64,000 nucleotides of DNA, taken from the NCBI RefSeq assembly GCF_001044235.1, contig NZ_JYNL01000064.1, positions 276,981 to 340,980 of the forward strand, read 5' to 3'. Below are positions 1 through 7,417 of this stretch, piece after piece. The notes beneath the pieces are model-generated. The model did not search any database and was not told the origin of the DNA. It was given only the letters and a program-made list of their open reading frames with translations. Both the position numbers and the translations under genes were made by a program. Position 1 is the first letter of the stretch; every line of letters begins with the position of its first letter. The DNA is from Mycolicibacterium chlorophenolicum (GTDB lineage Bacteria > Actinomycetota > Actinomycetes > Mycobacteriales > Mycobacteriaceae).

Positions 1-1038
1 CGGCAGGCCCGCGCGCTGTGCCCGCAGGCCGTCGTCGTGCCGCCCCGTATGTCGGCGTACTCGAAGGCCAGCGAGGCCGTGTTCGAGGTGTTCCGGGACA
101 CCACACCGCTCGTGGAGCCGCTCTCGGTCGACGAGGCGTTCCTCGACGTCTCGGGCCTGCGCCGGGTGTCGGGCACCCCTGTCCAGATCGGCGCACGCCT
201 GCGCGAACGGGTCCGCGACGACGTCGGGTTGCCGATCACCGTGGGGATCGCCCGCACCAAATTCCTCGCCAAGGTCGCCAGCCAGGAGGCCAAGCCCGAC
301 GGACTCCTGCTGGTGCCGCCGGACCGCGAACTCGCGTTCCTGCACCCGCTGCCGGTGCGGCGGCTGTGGGGTGTCGGCGCGAAGACTGCGGGCAAGCTCC
401 GCGAGCACGGCATCGACACGGTCGCCGACGTGGCCGAGCTCAACGAGGCGACCCTGAGCTCGATGGTGGGCGGGGCGATGGGTCGGCAGTTGTTCGCGTT
501 GGCCCACAACATCGATCGTCGGCGCGTGGTCACCGGGCAGCGCCGCCGCTCGGTCGGCGCCCAGCGCGCGCTGGGCCGGGCCGGCAACACGATGTCGGGT
601 TCGGAGATCGACGCGGTCGTGGTCAATCTGGTCGATCGGATCACGCGGCGGATGCGTGCGGCCGAGCGAACGGGTCGCACCGTGGTGCTGCGCCTGCGGT
701 TCGACGACTTCGCCCGGGTGACCCGGTCCCACACGCTGCCGAGGGCCACCGCGTCGACCGACGTGATCCTCGGGGCGGCGCGGGCTCTGGTCGCGGCGGC
801 GGGTCCGTTGATCGCCGAGCGCGGTCTGACGTTGATCGGGTTCGCGGTCTGCAACATCGACCGTGACGGGGCCCAGCAGATGGAGCTGCCGTTCACCCAT
901 TCCGCGCTGACGGCCGACACCACGAGCATCGACTCGGCCGTCGACCGGGTACGTGGACGCTACGGCAACGCGGCGGTCATGCGGGGCGTGCTGGTCGGCC
1001 GTGACCCGGGATGGGAGATGCCGATGCTGCCGGACTGA
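1..1038 (+). CDS. dinB: DNA polymerase IV (Y family), 5' end missing
   Basis: Translesion DNA polymerase of the DinB class, which copies past damaged bases. The reading frame is open from base 1, so the true start and the first palm residues lie outside the window. Seen: the catalytic palm motif LSVDEAFLDVSG near codons 41-52, GIARTKFLAKVAS, the finger/thumb helix-hairpin segment RLWGVGAKTAGKL, and a little-finger domain to the end. QQMELPF in the C-terminal part resembles a beta-clamp binding motif (QxxLF type). The gene ends immediately before the convergent PHP gene, with no spacer. M. smegmatis has three DinB proteins; the neighbourhood suggests the DinB3 type, but that rests on memory of gene order. 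Confidence 0.93.
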   Translation, partial: RQARALCPQAVVVPPRMSAYSKASEAVFEVFRDTTPLVEPLSVDEAFLDVSGLRRVSGTPVQIGARLRERVRDDVGLPITVGIARTKFLAKVASQEAKPDGLLLVPPDRELAFLHPLPVRRLWGVGAKTAGKLREHGIDTVADVAELNEATLSSMVGGAMGRQLFALAHNIDRRRVVTGQRRRSVGAQRALGRAGNTMSGSEIDAVVVNLVDRITRRMRAAERTGRTVVLRLRFDDFARVTRSHTLPRATASTDVILGAARALVAAAGPLIAERGLTLIGFAVCNIDRDGAQQMELPFTHSALTADTTSIDSAVDRVRGRYGNAAVMRGVLVGRDPGWEMPMLPD

Positions 1039-2043
1039 TCAGGACCGGGTCCACTCGAGCAGTGTGTCGGCGTCCCAGGTGTTGACGATGCGCTCGGCGG
1101 CGAGCCCGGCGTCGAGCGCCCGCTGAGCGCCGTAGCCGAGGAAGTCCAGCTGCCCCGGTGCGTGCGAGTCGGTGTCGATCGAGAACACACAGCCGATGTC
1201 CATCGCGAGGGTCAGCAGCCGGGTCGGCGGATCACGGCGTTCGGGCCGAGAGTTGATCTCGACGGCGGTGCCGGCGTCGCGGCACGCGGTGAAGACGGCT
1301 TCAGCGTCGAAGCGGGACTCCGGGCGCATGCCCCGTCCGCCGGTGACCAGGCGGCCGGTGCAGTGGCCGAGGATGTCGGTGTGCGGGTTCTCGACGGCCT
1401 TGATCATGCGCCGTGTCATCGCCGGCGCGTCCATCGCGAGCTTGGAGTGCACGCTGGCGACCACGACGTCGAGACGGTCGAGGAGCTCGGGCTCCTGGTC
1501 GAGTGAGCCGTCCTCGAGGATGTCGACCTCGATCCCGGTGAGAACCCGCATGGGAGCGACCGTTTCGCGGATCTCGTCGATGACGTCGAGCTGCTCGCGC
1601 AGACGGTCGGGTGACAGTCCGTTGGCGATCCTCAGCCGCGGCGAGTGATCGGTCAGCGCGCAGTACTCGTGGCCGAGGTCGCGGGCGGCCAGCATCATCT
1701 CCTCGATGGGGGCCGAGCCGTCGGACCAGTTGGAGTGCACATGCAGGTCGCCGCGCAGGGCCGCGCGGATCTCGCCACCACCGAGATCCTGCGCTGACTC
1801 GCGTAACTCGACCAGGACGTCGGGCTCCCGGCCCGCCCAGGCCTGGGCGATCACCGTGGCGGTCTTGGGTCCGACCCTGGGCAGCGACTGCCAGCTGTTG
1901 GCGGCGCCGTGCTTCTCGCGCTGGGCATCGGTGAGTGCTTCGACGACGTCAGCGGCGTTGCGGTAGGCCATCACTCGCCGGGGGTCCTCCCGGGCGCGGT
2001 CCTTGTAGTAGGCGATCTGGCGCAGTGCGGTGACCGGATCCAT
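1039..2043 (-). CDS. PHP-domain phosphoesterase with N-terminal helix-hairpin-helix
   Basis: A 334-residue protein. Residues 1-90 contain a helix-hairpin-helix segment (LPRVGPKTA at 54-62), like the DNA-binding part of PolX-type proteins. The rest is a PHP domain with the metal-binding DLHVHS motif (H101, H103), LTDHS, GIEVDI, ASVHS, LGHCTG and DTDSHA. PHP domains are metal-dependent phosphoesterases; PolX proteins carry one behind a polymerase core, but no polymerase core is present here. It sits tail-to-tail with dinB without a gap. A DNA-repair role is an inference from the HhH domain and the neighbour; a histidinol-phosphatase-like role is the alternative. Confidence 0.85.
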   Translation of the reverse strand: MDPVTALRQIAYYKDRAREDPRRVMAYRNAADVVEALTDAQREKHGAANSWQSLPRVGPKTATVIAQAWAGREPDVLVELRESAQDLGGGEIRAALRGDLHVHSNWSDGSAPIEEMMLAARDLGHEYCALTDHSPRLRIANGLSPDRLREQLDVIDEIRETVAPMRVLTGIEVDILEDGSLDQEPELLDRLDVVVASVHSKLAMDAPAMTRRMIKAVENPHTDILGHCTGRLVTGGRGMRPESRFDAEAVFTACRDAGTAVEINSRPERRDPPTRLLTLAMDIGCVFSIDTDSHAPGQLDFLGYGAQRALDAGLAAERIVNTWDADTLLEWTRS

Positions 2044-2138
2044 GCCTCCAGTGTGCCCCTAGAACGGTGCACACATTCGTGTCAAGACCCCTCTCGCGGG
2101 GTTGTTAGGCTTTTCGAGTCAAGAAAGGCGGGGGGCTG

Positions 2139-3323
2139 GTGGGTTTCCTCGACGACGCTTTCGATGTCGTCCATGGCGGAGCGAGCACGGTCGCCGACAC
2201 CGCTGGTTTCCTCGGCGATGTGTTGACCGGGGACGTCCACGGCGCCGTGACCAACGGGTCGCAAGTCATCGGCGACGTCAACGACGTCCTTCAGGGACTG
2301 GAGGGTCTCGGCGCGAGTCTGGGTCAGGTTCCCCGACGATTCGCCGAGAGCACACTCGTCAAACTGACTGATTCCCCACCCATCGATGCAGCCTTGATGG
2401 CGATCGAGGCGATGAAGGCGACGACGGGCAGCGGTGCGCCGGAGGACGGCGAAGGGTTTCGCGCCTCCGCCCACCTGCTCGAAGAAGCCGTCGACCTGTT
2501 GATCGATGCGAAGCCCCACGACGATCGTTGGAGCGGCGACGCGTCGGGTATCTATCTGGACAGGGCGGTCACTCACAAGAACCTCACTTCGAGGGTGCAG
2601 GTCGCCGACGGAGAGATTCAGCGGATCTTGAGCGACGAAACAGATGAGGTGTCGCGTACCCGGTCGACACTGGACAACACGTCGCAGCATCTCCAGGACT
2701 TCGCTCTGTCGACCTCATGGATGAATGTCGTGCCCGGTGGACGAGCAGCGAAACTGTCCGTCGACTCGGCCGCCGCAGCAGCCGGATTGGCAACTGCCAC
2801 ATTCACTGTGGCGAACCTGGCGCAAGCGTCGTTCTCCAACGCCGCAAAGATCCGCAGTCAACTCCACCACTATCAGGACGCGGCACAGGAGAAGCTGGAC
2901 CTCGCTACGGGCGCATGCGATCCCTTCATCGATGCCAAGAAGGACATACAACCCGGTCATCGACCTCGCCGACTCGATCCACGCCGCGATTACGAGGTGC
3001 CCACGCCCCTGGAACCGATACCTTTCGGTCCGCCCGCCACCCCATACGGGGTGACGGCAACTCCGCCCGCCACAGCAGGTTCGGCGCCACCCTCACCAAC
3101 GCCTTCCTCGGTCATACCGACGCAAGCGCAACGCGTTGTTGGCCGAGGCAGGACCGCCGCCGCGGCGGGCTCCACACCTGCACCCCCGTCCAGGTCGTAT
3201 CGGCGTCAGGAGACGTCGTCCGGCGGTGCACGAGCTGCGGGCGTCCCCGGTGCACGCGCGCCACTCGGAGCGGAGCAGCAGCACGCCGATCAGGTCACTG
3301 CCACTCCGAACGGAGAGCGATGA
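2139..3323 (+). CDS. EspA/EspE-family type VII secretion substrate
   Basis: 394 residues from a GTG start with AGAAAGG at 2122-2128. Seen: a helical N-terminal half, a W-x-G turn (W131-S-G133) followed by a GIYLDR helix and long helices to about residue 260, then a Pro/Ser/Thr-rich tail. This fold order (helix, WxG, helices, disordered tail) is that of EspA/EspE proteins, secreted with an EspC-type partner through ESX-1. Identification rests mainly on the two following genes, which match EspC and EspD in sequence and order. The N-terminal part before WxG is longer than in M. tuberculosis EspA and nearer to EspE. About 45 bases near 2947-2991 look coding in another frame (see findings). It overlaps the next gene by ATGA. 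Confidence 0.72.
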   Translation: MGFLDDAFDVVHGGASTVADTAGFLGDVLTGDVHGAVTNGSQVIGDVNDVLQGLEGLGASLGQVPRRFAESTLVKLTDSPPIDAALMAIEAMKATTGSGAPEDGEGFRASAHLLEEAVDLLIDAKPHDDRWSGDASGIYLDRAVTHKNLTSRVQVADGEIQRILSDETDEVSRTRSTLDNTSQHLQDFALSTSWMNVVPGGRAAKLSVDSAAAAAGLATATFTVANLAQASFSNAAKIRSQLHHYQDAAQEKLDLATGACDPFIDAKKDIQPGHRPRRLDPRRDYEVPTPLEPIPFGPPATPYGVTATPPATAGSAPPSPTPSSVIPTQAQRVVGRGRTAAAAGSTPAPPSRSYRRQETSSGGARAAGVPGARAPLGAEQQHADQVTATPNGER

Positions 3324-3640
3324 GTGACTTCGAGAAGAATCTCGCTGTCTTGACCGACCACGTGCGCTGGCTGTCCTCGAAACAGCGAGCTGCAGCCGGT
3401 CGCATCACCGTTGCCAACCAGAGCGTCAGAGACACGGCGAGCAGCATGTGGAGTTCCCACGGAATCGTCTGTGCACCAACCAACATGGCGGTTGCAGCGG
3501 CACAAAGCGCCCGGGCGGAGGCGGGAGCGACGCTCCACAAGATCTCCGAGGAACTGGCCACGAGGCTGACCGATGCGGCAGACAACTACGACGATGCTGA
3601 CTACCGCTCGGGCGACAACATCGGTGCGTGCGGGCTGTGA
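3320..3640 (+). CDS. EspC-family ESX secretion partner
   Basis: 106 residues, close to EspC of M. tuberculosis (103). Seen: two amphipathic helices separated by a loop containing GIVCAPTNMAVAAAQ, and near the C-terminus Y90-D-D-A-D94, which fits the YxxxD/E export signal of type VII substrates. EspC proteins pair with EspA proteins and carry the secretion signal for the pair. The ATG overlaps the stop of the EspA-like gene (ATGA at 3320-3323), so the two are probably translationally coupled, as expected for a co-secreted pair. No WxG motif is present at the central turn, as in EspC itself. Confidence 0.82.
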   Translation: MSDFEKNLAVLTDHVRWLSSKQRAAAGRITVANQSVRDTASSMWSSHGIVCAPTNMAVAAAQSARAEAGATLHKISEELATRLTDAADNYDDADYRSGDNIGACGL

Positions 3641-3642
3641 AC

Positions 3643-4095
3643 ATGAGGTGGGACGCACACGAGGAACTCTCCGGGGACACACTCGACGATGCCGCGTTGG
3701 ATGCCCTGACGGCCGGCCCTCCAGCTCCCGGAGATGACCGACACGACCACGACACCGTCACCACCTTGATGTTCACAGCGGTGAATCCAGAGCAAACGGT
3801 GGGCGTCACCGTCCTGCTCGACGGTACGGTGCTCTCCGTCGACCTGACGCCATCTTGCGCCAGATACACCGAATGTGAACTCGGCGAGGAGATCTCGGGG
3901 ATCACCGAACTGGCGCGGCTACAAGCCCGCGCCGCCCAGCACGTGATCGTCACCGGAATCATGCAGAATCTGGGACACGATCAGATCGCTGTGCGTAGCC
4001 ATCTGGAGAACGAGCTCGGATTGCCTTCGCCCGACACCGTTGCTCTGAGGAGGGCTGAACTGTTCTCCGCGCGCCACACAGGCATCCACGGATGA
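3643..4095 (+). CDS. EspD-like protein
   Basis: 150 residues from ATG 3643, two bases after the previous stop; in-frame GTG codons at 3628 and 3637 are alternative starts. Seen: an acidic N-terminus, then a core resembling M. tuberculosis EspD (Rv3614c): FTAVNPEQTVGVTVLLDG followed by VDLT, a helix with ARLQARAAQHVIV, and LGLPSPD before a final helix with AELFSARH. EspD stabilises EspA and EspC in the cell and can itself be secreted. The order EspA-EspC-EspD is the order of the espACD operon. The match was made by recalling the EspD sequence, not by a search. It overlaps the following lipoprotein gene by ATGA. Confidence 0.75.
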   Translation: MRWDAHEELSGDTLDDAALDALTAGPPAPGDDRHDHDTVTTLMFTAVNPEQTVGVTVLLDGTVLSVDLTPSCARYTECELGEEISGITELARLQARAAQHVIVTGIMQNLGHDQIAVRSHLENELGLPSPDTVALRRAELFSARHTGIHG

Positions 4096-5480
4096 TCAGC
4101 CGACTCATCGCGAAAAGCTTTGTGTCGCTCACACTGAGCACTGGGCTGGCGGTTCTCGTAGCGGCATGTGGCGGCTCGTCGACACATCGTGAGGCAGCAA
4201 CAGCTCCGCCCGCATGGCAACCGCCCGCGCCGAGTCTCCACGGCGACCTGTCTGCCGCACCCGTCCCCGGTTGGCGGACGAAGTTGATCGACATGTTCAG
4301 TGCCTCAGCGTCAGCGCGGCCGCGAGATCTCGCGATTCCATCGCCGATGGAAGCGGTCCCGTACGTCGGCGATCTCGCCGGGACAGGATTCTTCATCGCC
4401 AAGGAAACGACGACTCCTGACACGCAATGGTGGCTGATCGCCGTGAAGACCCGCGACGGGCAACCGGCCTTTCCACCAGTTTCGTTGAACACGACGTCGG
4501 AGCCCCCCCGGTGCTTTCTCAATGTCGACAGCGTGCTGTGTCTGAACGATTACAGAGCGCCGGTCACGGCGTGGGTTGTCGATGCGACAAGCGGCCGCGT
4601 TTCCTATCAGGGTCCGACGGATCTGCGCGTCGACGGCGCCGATCTGACCGTGCGGCAGATCGGGGTGGCCAGCGTCGCGACCACTCAGGGACAAGGTGTG
4701 TTCGGCGTCGGTCCGCGGGCCACCACCTCCTGGTTCGTGCCGGGCGACGGCGACATTCCCCCCAATGCGCTTGACGAGCCCGGCGCGACGGGTTTCCTTA
4801 CCACGCAAAGCGCCTCGGATCCTCGAAGCTCCGCCAAGACCGTGTTCTCCGCTCGAGACGGCCGTGTCGTTACACCCCCGGTCGCGGCAGGCGCTGAGGT
4901 TGACGAAGCGGTCACCTACCCCGGTGGTTTCGCAGCCGAAGTGACGACCGACGACGGGCCCACAGAGGTGCAGTTCTTCGACGAGGAGGGACAGCGTGTC
5001 GGTGACCGCGGTCAGTCAGGGCGCCTCAGCACGGCGACGCTGACTTATCCCATCGTGGAGGGCGACAATGGCAAATGGATGGTGTTCGCACCCGATGGCA
5101 CGCGCATCCTGGAGGCCGATGGTGAAGTACCAACGGGAGTTCGGGTGGTCGGTGACGTGTTGTTCGCCAACAGAACTAGCAACGCGAGCTTTCCCGAGTG
5201 GCAGCAATACGATTGGCGTACAGGGAAAGAAGGAACGACATGTCCGTTCGACATGCGGAGTCGGTATCGCGGTAGTGACGACGAAGTCGGGGTGTTCGCC
5301 GTGGACAATCCTCAGGCAGGAATTCTCGCCAGAGGTCGGAGTCTGTCGACCTGCGACGAGTTATGGTCACTGCCTGCGCGCGCGGACTCCTCGGCCCAAA
5401 TCTGGCATATCGATACAGCCCTCATCAGATCATCTGATGACGGAGACGAATTGATGTCGCTCGTCCCACGCAACCAGTGA
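4092..5480 (+). CDS. Lipoprotein A of a tandem pair in the esp-like island
   Basis: 462 residues. Seen: a signal peptide with a hydrophobic core at 10-24 and lipobox VAAC with C26, so it should be lipid-anchored on the outer face of the membrane. The mature part is rich in beta strands with recurring Gly/Trp patterns (PVPGWR, FLNVDSVLC, AWVVDATSG, QGPTDL, TSWFVPGDG), which could be a propeller or a similar beta fold. I do not recognise a named family. It is a clear paralogue of the next gene, which has the same length. The ATG overlaps the EspD-like stop, so it belongs to the esp-like operon. GC is low for the window: 34 of 60 in 5221-5280. Confidence 0.8.
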   Translation: MISRLIAKSFVSLTLSTGLAVLVAACGGSSTHREAATAPPAWQPPAPSLHGDLSAAPVPGWRTKLIDMFSASASARPRDLAIPSPMEAVPYVGDLAGTGFFIAKETTTPDTQWWLIAVKTRDGQPAFPPVSLNTTSEPPRCFLNVDSVLCLNDYRAPVTAWVVDATSGRVSYQGPTDLRVDGADLTVRQIGVASVATTQGQGVFGVGPRATTSWFVPGDGDIPPNALDEPGATGFLTTQSASDPRSSAKTVFSARDGRVVTPPVAAGAEVDEAVTYPGGFAAEVTTDDGPTEVQFFDEEGQRVGDRGQSGRLSTATLTYPIVEGDNGKWMVFAPDGTRILEADGEVPTGVRVVGDVLFANRTSNASFPEWQQYDWRTGKEGTTCPFDMRSRYRGSDDEVGVFAVDNPQAGILARGRSLSTCDELWSLPARADSSAQIWHIDTALIRSSDDGDELMSLVPRNQ

Positions 5481-5546
5481 GCTCTACCGCCATGGACCGC
5501 GCCGGCAACTCGGCAGAACTGCCGGGTCCTGAGCGATGAGCAGTCG

Positions 5547-6935
5547 ATGAGCCGCACACCGAGATGGCCGCGACTCTATGTTGTTGCGGCGCTGTTGATC
5601 GTGTCGATCATCGCCGTTACGGCGTGCGGAATCCAGGGCTCACCTGTCGCGCGGCCCACATGGCAGCCTCGGCAAGAAATGCTCCTGTCTTCGACGATGG
5701 CTGTCCAGCCAGTGCCGGGGTGGCGACGCTCTGTGGCGGACCTCGGAGTGGCCGATGCTGTTGCCCAGCAGACGGGATCACTTCGCTTCGGTGAAGGTCC
5801 AGATCCTCTGTGGTCTGAGCCCTTCATCGGAAGTGTCCAGGACAGAGCATATTTCATGATCACCACGACAACCGGCGAGCGGCGGTGGTGGCTTGCCGGA
5901 CTCGGGGCGCAGGATGGCCGTCCTCTCTTCGCGCCGCTCGCGCTCCCGGCGGCGTTCCCGCCCAAGTGTTTCCTCAACGGCCCAGACCGGGTGCTGTGCA
6001 TCGCCTCCGGCGAACCGGACGCAGCGTGGGTGGTAGATGCCAAGACAGGAAGCGTGCTCTACCAGGGACCGACCGATCTCAGCTTGAACCCGGGCCATCT
6101 CGGAGTCGAGCAGGTCGGCGACTACGCAGTCGCCGGCAAGATGGACGAGGGTATCTACGGGATCGGAGACACGGCCAACACGACGTGGTTCGTCCCGGGA
6201 GACGGTCGCGTCGGAAACGGTATCGGATGGACGAACGTCGCACCCCAGGTTCTTGCCACCCAGGTGACTGGCGGCCGGGGGTCCGACCGAATGGTGGTGT
6301 TTTCCCTCCACGACGGCAAGGTTCTCGACTATGGATTGAGTGACGACCTGATGCCGATGTCGGCTGTCGTCTACCCGGGCGGATTCGCCGTGGAGGTCGC
6401 GCCCAAGTCTCCCGCACCGACTCCAAGCGCGCTGTGGTTTTTCGACACCAGCGGTAAGCGACTCGGGCAGTCCGTGGCCTCCGGCTCGCTGGACACGCTG
6501 ACGCGAGATCTTCCCATCACATACTCAGCCCGACGAGCCACCGTCTACAGCAACGAGGGATATCCGCTCGCCCGCATCACGGGGTTCGACCCGGGCTGGG
6601 GAGTTCTGCTGCTGGGAACACGATTGTTCGTCAATCAGTCGAAGTCGCAATCCGGTGATCAGTGGCAGGAGTACGACCTCGACACCGGCGAGAAAGGTCA
6701 GATCTGCGAGACCAACCTTTCCGGCCTCGTCGGAAGTGACGGCAGGACAGCTGTTTTCGATTCCGGCACCCCCGCCATCGGACGGAAGACACGCGGAGTC
6801 GACATCGCCACGTGCACCGAGCGGTGGTCCCACACGTCTGCCGTCGGATCCTTCCGCGATGTCTGGCGGGCCGGCACCACCCTCGTCCAACTGTCCGACG
6901 ACGGGACCGAACTGACGTCACTCGTCGCGCCCTGA
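5547..6935 (+). CDS. Lipoprotein B of a tandem pair in the esp-like island
   Basis: 462 residues, paralogous to the preceding gene. Seen: a hydrophobic signal segment at 11-24, lipobox VTAC with C27, then the same landmarks in the same order: PVPGWR, PKCFLNGP, AWVVDAKTGS, QGPTDLS, TTWFVPGDG, VYPGGFAVEVA, WQEYDLDTGEKG. A 66-base gap separates it from its partner, with no strong ribosome site just before the ATG. Function is unknown; as an outer-face lipoprotein in an esp-type operon it could take part in substrate handling at the envelope, but this is only inferred from position. The twin genes probably arose by local duplication. Confidence 0.8.
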   Translation: MSRTPRWPRLYVVAALLIVSIIAVTACGIQGSPVARPTWQPRQEMLLSSTMAVQPVPGWRRSVADLGVADAVAQQTGSLRFGEGPDPLWSEPFIGSVQDRAYFMITTTTGERRWWLAGLGAQDGRPLFAPLALPAAFPPKCFLNGPDRVLCIASGEPDAAWVVDAKTGSVLYQGPTDLSLNPGHLGVEQVGDYAVAGKMDEGIYGIGDTANTTWFVPGDGRVGNGIGWTNVAPQVLATQVTGGRGSDRMVVFSLHDGKVLDYGLSDDLMPMSAVVYPGGFAVEVAPKSPAPTPSALWFFDTSGKRLGQSVASGSLDTLTRDLPITYSARRATVYSNEGYPLARITGFDPGWGVLLLGTRLFVNQSKSQSGDQWQEYDLDTGEKGQICETNLSGLVGSDGRTAVFDSGTPAIGRKTRGVDIATCTERWSHTSAVGSFRDVWRAGTTLVQLSDDGTELTSLVAP

Positions 6936-7039
6936 CGCGTCACCGTCAGTAGGCGCGACCCCGGCGCGCTCGGGCGGCCCGCGGATGCCGTACCATTCAC
7001 TTGAGAGTTCGTTCAATCCATCAATCCGCTAGGTTCACC

Positions 7040-7417
7040 ATGTCCGACCGCTTCCCCACCGGCGAGCAGCGCCCGCTCTACGAGACCAAAGCCAACCTCT
7101 TCAAGGCGCTGGCCCATCCCGCCCGCATCCGTGTGCTCGAGATCCTCTCGGCCAACGGTCGGCCCACCCCGGTGAGCGAGATCCTCGCCCAGGCCGACAT
7201 CGAGCCCACCCTGCTGTCCCAGCACCTCGCGGTTCTCAAACGCCACCACGTGGTCACGGGACAACGCGTCGGCAACGCGGTGATCTACGAGTTGGCCCAC
7301 CCCAAGATCGCCGAACTGCTGGTGATCGCCCGTACCTTCCTCGCCGATACCCTTGGCGGACAACGCCATCAGCTCGACGCACTCGACTCGTTGCCGCCAC
7401 TCGGCGAACCCCGATGA
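7040..7417 (+). CDS. ArsR-family winged-helix regulator
   Basis: 125 residues. Seen: the ArsR-type helix-turn-helix, KALAHPARIRVLEIL then VSEILAQADIEPTLLSQHLAVLKRH, and a wing VTGQRVGNAVIYELA. No cysteine-rich metal site is visible, so the sensed signal is unknown. The start ATG at 7040 was preferred over the in-frame TTG 7001 because the domain begins right after it. The upstream stretch 7001-7016 has a short dyad, TTGA-N8-TCAA, that could be part of an operator, but the match is weak. The gene overlaps the SulP gene by ATGA, so the regulator probably controls its own transporter. Confidence 0.9.
   Translation: MSDRFPTGEQRPLYETKANLFKALAHPARIRVLEILSANGRPTPVSEILAQADIEPTLLSQHLAVLKRHHVVTGQRVGNAVIYELAHPKIAELLVIARTFLADTLGGQRHQLDALDSLPPLGEPR

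Noticed and set aside
7001..7016. TTGA-N8-TCAA dyad before arsR as an operator
   Set aside because: Only four bases per arm match; too weak to call as a site.
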